Positions 59,223 through 64,000 of a DNA stretch of 64,000 nucleotides are shown here, piece after piece (position 1 is the first letter of the stretch; each line of letters opens with the position of its first letter). Source of the stretch: Pezicula radicicola (Eukaryota > Ascomycota > Leotiomycetes > Helotiales > Dermateaceae); the NCBI GenBank assembly GCA_003008705.1, contig PDUO01000001.1:2101694-2165693 (forward strand), given 5' to 3'. Position numbers and translations under genes: made by a program. The notes beneath the pieces are model-generated. The model was not told where the DNA came from and searched no databases. It saw only the letters and a list, made by a program, of their open reading frames with translations.

Positions 59223-60975
59223 TCTAATACTCTCACAAATTGCACACGAACCCCTAGCACCAGGCTCCTTTTCAAATTACTTGTATCGGTACAGGAGTGT
59301 TATCTCGATACATGACCACGTAATGAACCTCTTTCATTTCACAGCATATCCTTGTTCGCAGATCTCTTTTCGTACATACACCCATACTTACTGTAAACAG
59401 AATCCCCAACACATTTCCACTATCAACCCCATCTAATCATCACATCACAATATAATCCCTCCTCGCCTTTCACCCAAGCACTACCGGTTCTCAACATATC
59501 ATCCAGATCCGATTATCTACTCAATAAATTCAAACAGTAAGGTCCTTAACTCTTGATGGGTTAGGAGTATCACACTCGCATTCATCTGTGAGGAGATAAG
59601 TAAAACTAAGCAGACAAGAAAAGAAAAACAAGCAAATCTACATAAAACCTACCTTTCTCTGTGTTTCATGGTTGAACTTGCATTTCAAATAGCTGAGAAT
59701 ATCAATAAATTCGAAACAGTAAGGTCCTCCCTCAACTCTAAATAGGTCAGGAGTGTCAGACTCGTCTTCATCTATGACAGGATAGGTCAGAATGAACGAA
59801 CAATAAAAACCGAATCTTTGTACATACCGGCATCCAAGGGGCTCGCGACAGAGACAATATTTCTATCTTCGACGACGCATTTGGTAGAGAATCCTCTGTC
59901 ACCGACTCGAGTACCGACAGCGATACCAACTTTTCTCCCACCGCATCATCTAGCACGACTTCCTAACACCAGTCCTACCTCGTCTCCCACTTCTGCCGGA
60001 CTGCAACATCGCTTCATGGGGTCTTAAACGTTGCGTTCCCCTAGTGCTTGGCTTGTCGCAAAAGCAACTCGCCATCATACAACGTAGCTTGGACGTGCTT
60101 ACCAAGGGCGAGGAGGTTTGGAGAGATGGGCATGTACACCACCATGTTGCCTATGCAACCGTAACGCGTTTATCTTTGAGAGGTCGACTACCTACCTACC
60201 TTTCTCCTCATCTCGTAATCGAACTTTTATCCCAAATAGCTACAACTAACTACTGTTGTCACTGCCCAGTTCGTTGTCACTACCAATAAATCAATTAGCT
60301 TCTCATGCTGTAAATTCTAGTTCATCATCCCTTACAAATCAGCTTGGGTCTCTTCCCCCAATCCATCGCAAGGTTTCCAAGAGCAGATGAAATGTACAAA
60401 TTGAGCTATTCAGTAGAGTATTAATAAGGAATCTGAACGTTCTTTGCTCTAAGGGCTCCAACTTGCCTTAAATTCCCTCCTTGAAAAAACGGTTTTAAAA
60501 ACTCGACTAAAGAATCCTCCAACTTTACACAGAAGATTCTTGTGGTCTTAGATAATCTTATCAGGTCCAACAAAGATATCGACAGTCCCTCCTTGTCGAT
60601 CCCTATACTCAATTAATTTCCTATTAAAATTCTCCTTCTCTGTTCTTACTCTCTGGTGAGGAATAGGATAACTTACGCACCGACAAGGCACGGCGTTGCG
60701 TTGTTCATGATTGTTGTTTGTTTGTGCACAAGCAAAGTTTGTGATACTGTAGTTTTGTGGTACATGGTAAAGGAAAAGGTTAAAAGGAGAAAAGTTCAAA
60801 AGAAAAATATGATCATGAGGGGATTATTAGTTGAACGTAGTATTACCTAGCTTGCGGTAAGAATATCATAACTACAAAGTACCTAGTTTTCTTCAAGATT
60901 TAGTATATAAAAATCTCGCTTATAAGCGATATCTGAAATGTAATTTGCTTTATTGCAGTAACACAGCTAAATTAA

Positions 60976-61029
60976 GCAATTTACCTAGTTTAAGTAATTC
61001 ACTTGATCCAGGTATTTGACTAAAATCTT
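60976..61029. repeat. 18-base phased repeat, three units
   Basis: GCAATTTACCTAGTTTAA (60976), GTAATTCACTTGATCCAG (60994) and GTATTTGACTAAAATCTT (61012), exactly 18 apart. Confidence 0.55.
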
Positions 61030-61095
61030 GAGTTCAATTTGTAATAGCTATGTCTAGGAAAAACTCCTTCGAATAGCTTTGTTCTCTTGTTCTCC

Positions 61096-64000
61096 TCACT
61101 TTCGCTTACTCTTGAAGTCCTCTCTCCGAACCAACTCTCCATTCAGTATCTTACCCATATGAGAAGAGCTGAAATCCTGACCCTTACATCTCATAGCTAC
61201 CAACTGTCTAACAAATCCAACCGGACTCTTCTTGAACTTAGATGTTGAATGTGTATCCGTATCGTCCGCAGCCCGAAAGATGAATCCATCAGATCCAACC
61301 TTTGTCTCGTCATCAGGAGGCTCAGAGCAAAGACCGAGAAATCGGCAGAGAGCCTTGTACTCGTAAAAGTCGTGGAGGTAGAGCTGACCAGCAAAAAGAT
61401 TAAGCTGGGTGAGAACTGCTTTTGGTGGTGCCCAAGAAACTGGAACGGGGAAAAGAGCGCAAAAAGACAGATTTTCAAGCGAATCGTGGGACAGCGAGAG
61501 CCGTGGAGAGTATACGTGTAGTCTGACCTTCTGGTTCTGTCTGATAATAGGCATAAGCTCGTTGACCTCGAATGGGCTTAAAACCACAAATATCGGTTCT
61601 GAGCAACTGCTGACAAGCCAGTGTACAGGACGCATAAAAAAATCCATAGGTTGACTTGCGGGGGTTCCATCAAGAAATGCGACGCCTGTCTCAGCAATGG
61701 TAATGGCGAAATCCTGTGTCACCAATAGATCTCTTGGCCAAACTTGTATATCAAGATTTTCAGCTGCAGTTGTACCAAGCAATGTCTGGAAGGCTGAATA
61801 AAACGGTGCTTTTGATCGAGGAATATCCGGGCTTGAGGTTTTTAATTCGCCAGTTGTGACAAACGCCTTGACATCGGGGTGCACTGCATGTTTATGTGGC
61901 TTCACTTGAGGAGGGCGTTCCACCTCCTGCTCTCTCTCCTGCTCTGGCTGCAATTCTCGCTCTTGCTCCTCTTGTAGGGTAGCATTTGTGAACGAGGCAA
62001 GACCAAAATCACGACACTTCTGGCGTATTGCTTCGAGTTCGGTATCATAACTGGAAAGTCGTGCATCAGGTGTATTGTGCATGATTACACGTTCGTCCAC
62101 TACGCGACGATCGAAACCATATCGCTCTTCGAGGGTTTGAGCTTCTGGCTCCAACACCTCATCCGTCACCTGATCCTCTGATGAGATGGCTCCACGTCGT
62201 CGATAATGGCGAACACCCTGTGTTCCCCAAAGTGGAACGCACTTTCTTGTGTGAGTCCACGTGTTGTAGATACACCATTTCAAGACATCGGATATATCAA
62301 TCGCTTCACCCGGTGACTTGCTGTTCAACTCCAGGATCTTCTGTTGAACTTCAAGGGGTCCACAAATGACAACGGACTGGCCTTTACCGAGTTTTCGCAT
62401 ACGCATACAAGCTGAGCTAGATTAGTATTCTGCATAAAGGGACACGAATACACCAGTCACAAACCTTGAACTAGCCTATCCTTGGTCAAACCAGGGCCAA
62501 GTGTAACAATAGCCCGATAGTCGCTGGGCAACTTGAGATCTGTTCCTCTGCTTTAAAGTTAGCATAATTCAACAGCAAGAATTTCCTGATAGATCATCAT
62601 TGGAAAATTAGGCAAGACTCAAATATAACAAGACTCGTCGAATCTCAGCTCATGAATACACACCTCGTATGGGCTTCGTCTAGAAAAACTAGGCATCTGT
62701 CCATTTGCTTCAAGAATGGAGATACCGAAAGCAATTCTTTCAATCCATCTCGATCAATCACACACAAGTTATTGTTGTCATCGCAGAATATAACGGCATC
62801 AGCCTCAGTGGGCTCTACCATTGAGATCCATTTGATGGCAACTTCTTCGTTGCGTAACTCAAGGACCTGTGCACCGACATCGAGAATCGCCCGAGCTGGG
62901 GGGTCTAACTTTACAGCCATCTCAATAAGATTGACAGCGTTAAGTACTTCGGTTTCGACCTTTCGTACGTTAGTGAGAATCCAAAAGGGGGTAGAATAGG
63001 GAGGAGAGATAACAGCTGCTAACACCCCTGTGGCAAGCTCATTTGAACCTCCCAAACCAATTCAAAGATCGAGAAGTGGGGTCTGGGTCTCTCATGTATA
63101 TCAACCGCATTGAGAAGATATTCAAGCGGAACACCGGTTGGGCGTCCCAAATGTGGCGCTCAATTATTGAAGTGGTTTGAGTAGTTCAAGCTGAGTCTAG
63201 CACACTTAGAGACATTAGCCGTCGACATATCCTAATACTTACAGTATGGGCGACATCGAAGCTATTCTCTGTCCGAAGTAGACAATCCAGGACCGCCGCG
63301 TTGGTCGACAATAGTTGTGGCAGATCACGCTGCTTGATCGAGATGGGCAGCAAAGCTCGACTGTCATTTGTTCCACTGAAGCCTGTTGTCGGATACGATT
63401 TATCTCTTGCGATATCCCAACCTGAGGAAGATAGTTTATGTGGGAACTCCTTCATCTCTTTAGGGAAGGCCAGGTGAGACATATAAAAGTCCACCACTCC
63501 TTTAGAGAACCGCAATTTAGGGAACAACGCATTGCGGCATTGTTCAGTATTGCTTAAATTGATACCAGACACCTTTATAAATGTCTCAGGCAAATCCTCT
63601 GTGTTACCAGTCCATTTATCATACTCTTGCTGCGCTGCATCACATCGAAGAAGTTCTTCAAAGCTGGCGAACATTTGGCTGTCGTTAAGTCCACCATAAT
63701 AGTAGCTGAGGTAAGTGAGAATGATTGCTGTTATGGGACATTAGTGACAAATATTCTTAAACCTAGGTTTAATTTCATGGAGAACTTACTTGTGTCTGGA
63801 TGGCTAAATTCAGCACGAGTCGATGGAGTGTCTTTGGCCTGGTATGGCACTGAGAGCATAGAACGAGAGAGATCAAGTCCGTAATTGACTCGCCAGCGCT
63901 TCTGCGAAAACGCAAAGTTGAGAATTCCGTGAGCAAAGAGACCTCTCAGTAATAGTAGACCCATTCTCATTGAATCAGTATCGAAAATTCCTTCCAATCC
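61096..64000 (-). CDS. Giant DUF3638/DUF3645-type protein, carboxy-terminal part
   Basis: The gene enters from the right edge and ends at 61096. At least four exons are seen with in-phase introns (near 63800-63700, 63190-63060, 62650-62560 and 62465-62405). Residues such as VFLDEAHTRG, followed across an intron by TDLKLPSDYRAIVTLGPGLTKDRL and ACMRMRKLGKGQ, are the signature of fungal proteins of about 3,000 residues annotated DUF3638/DUF3645, with a DEAH-like segment recalling helicase-fold ATPases. A Glu/Gln/Arg-rich stretch (near 61920-61980, EQEREQEVERPPQVKPHKHAV) follows, then a carboxy domain with LNLFAGQLYLHDFYEYKALCRFLGL. The function is not established; a P-loop part, if present, lies outside. 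Confidence 0.82.

Larger units (their letters stand above)
58727..61095. other. Gene-poor stretch
   Basis: No supported gene. Two similar blocks near 59530-59570 and 59700-59770 share CAGTAAGGTCCT and AACTC...GGTTAGGAGT-like text, suggesting a local duplication. A hairpin lies at 59147-59222 and an 18-base array at 60976-61029. Confidence 0.4.

Overview
The window looks like a filamentous ascomycete (Pezizomycotina) chromosome segment. Genes are split by short GT..AG introns of roughly 50-90 bases, many with a CTAAT-like branch site. The gene families are typical of these fungi: Zn2Cys6 regulators, a quinate/shikimate catabolic cluster, aristolochene-synthase-type terpene cyclase, BTB proteins and a DUF3638-type giant protein. 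Species cannot be read from the sequence; a Leotiomycete-like origin is only a guess.

Layout. 1-686: amino-terminal part of a Zn2Cys6 regulator running off the left edge. 1194-2610: AT-rich relic of a Tc1/mariner transposon. 2.6-5.7 kb: gene-poor, with an LTR-like piece. 5.7-11 kb: two intact mevalonate-pathway genes (acetoacetyl-CoA thiolase and diphosphomevalonate decarboxylase) separated by three MITE-like inverted-repeat structures. 12.9-27.4 kb: a sesquiterpene cluster of the aristolochene/eremophilane kind (P450, terpene synthase, SDR, second P450, MFS transporter, secreted FAD oxidase) in which every gene carries at least one lesion: nonsense codons, frameshifts, a lost splice acceptor or missing segments. 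28.9-34.9 kb: an Hsp70-like ATPase divergent from a CaaX-ended P-loop GTPase, then a coiled-coil protein of unknown function. 35.0-35.4 kb: DUF4260 membrane protein. 36.5-48.1 kb: quinate/shikimate cluster with repressor (qutR), activator (qutA), NTF2-like protein, quinate dehydrogenase-like (qutB), second shikimate dehydrogenase-like and 3-dehydroshikimate dehydratase (qutC). 48.9-55.6 kb: three BTB-domain loci, one broken, plus a GC-rich minisatellite. 57.6-58.7 kb: an SDR-like oxidoreductase. 61.1 kb to the right edge: carboxy-terminal part of a giant DUF3638/DUF3645-type protein.

How the parts relate. The thiolase starts the mevalonate pathway and the decarboxylase makes isopentenyl diphosphate, the precursor of the farnesyl diphosphate used by the neighbouring sesquiterpene synthase. 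They look like former precursor-supply genes that stayed intact while the downstream pathway died. The quinate block is a regulated catabolic unit feeding protocatechuate formation; no permease or catabolic dehydroquinase is seen here.

The most unexpected non-coding signal is a family of degenerate repeats phased at exactly 18 bases (near-consensus GTAACTCACTTGATTTAA), found at about ten intergenic places from 12 to 61 kb. All statements come from reading the sequence; no database search was run.
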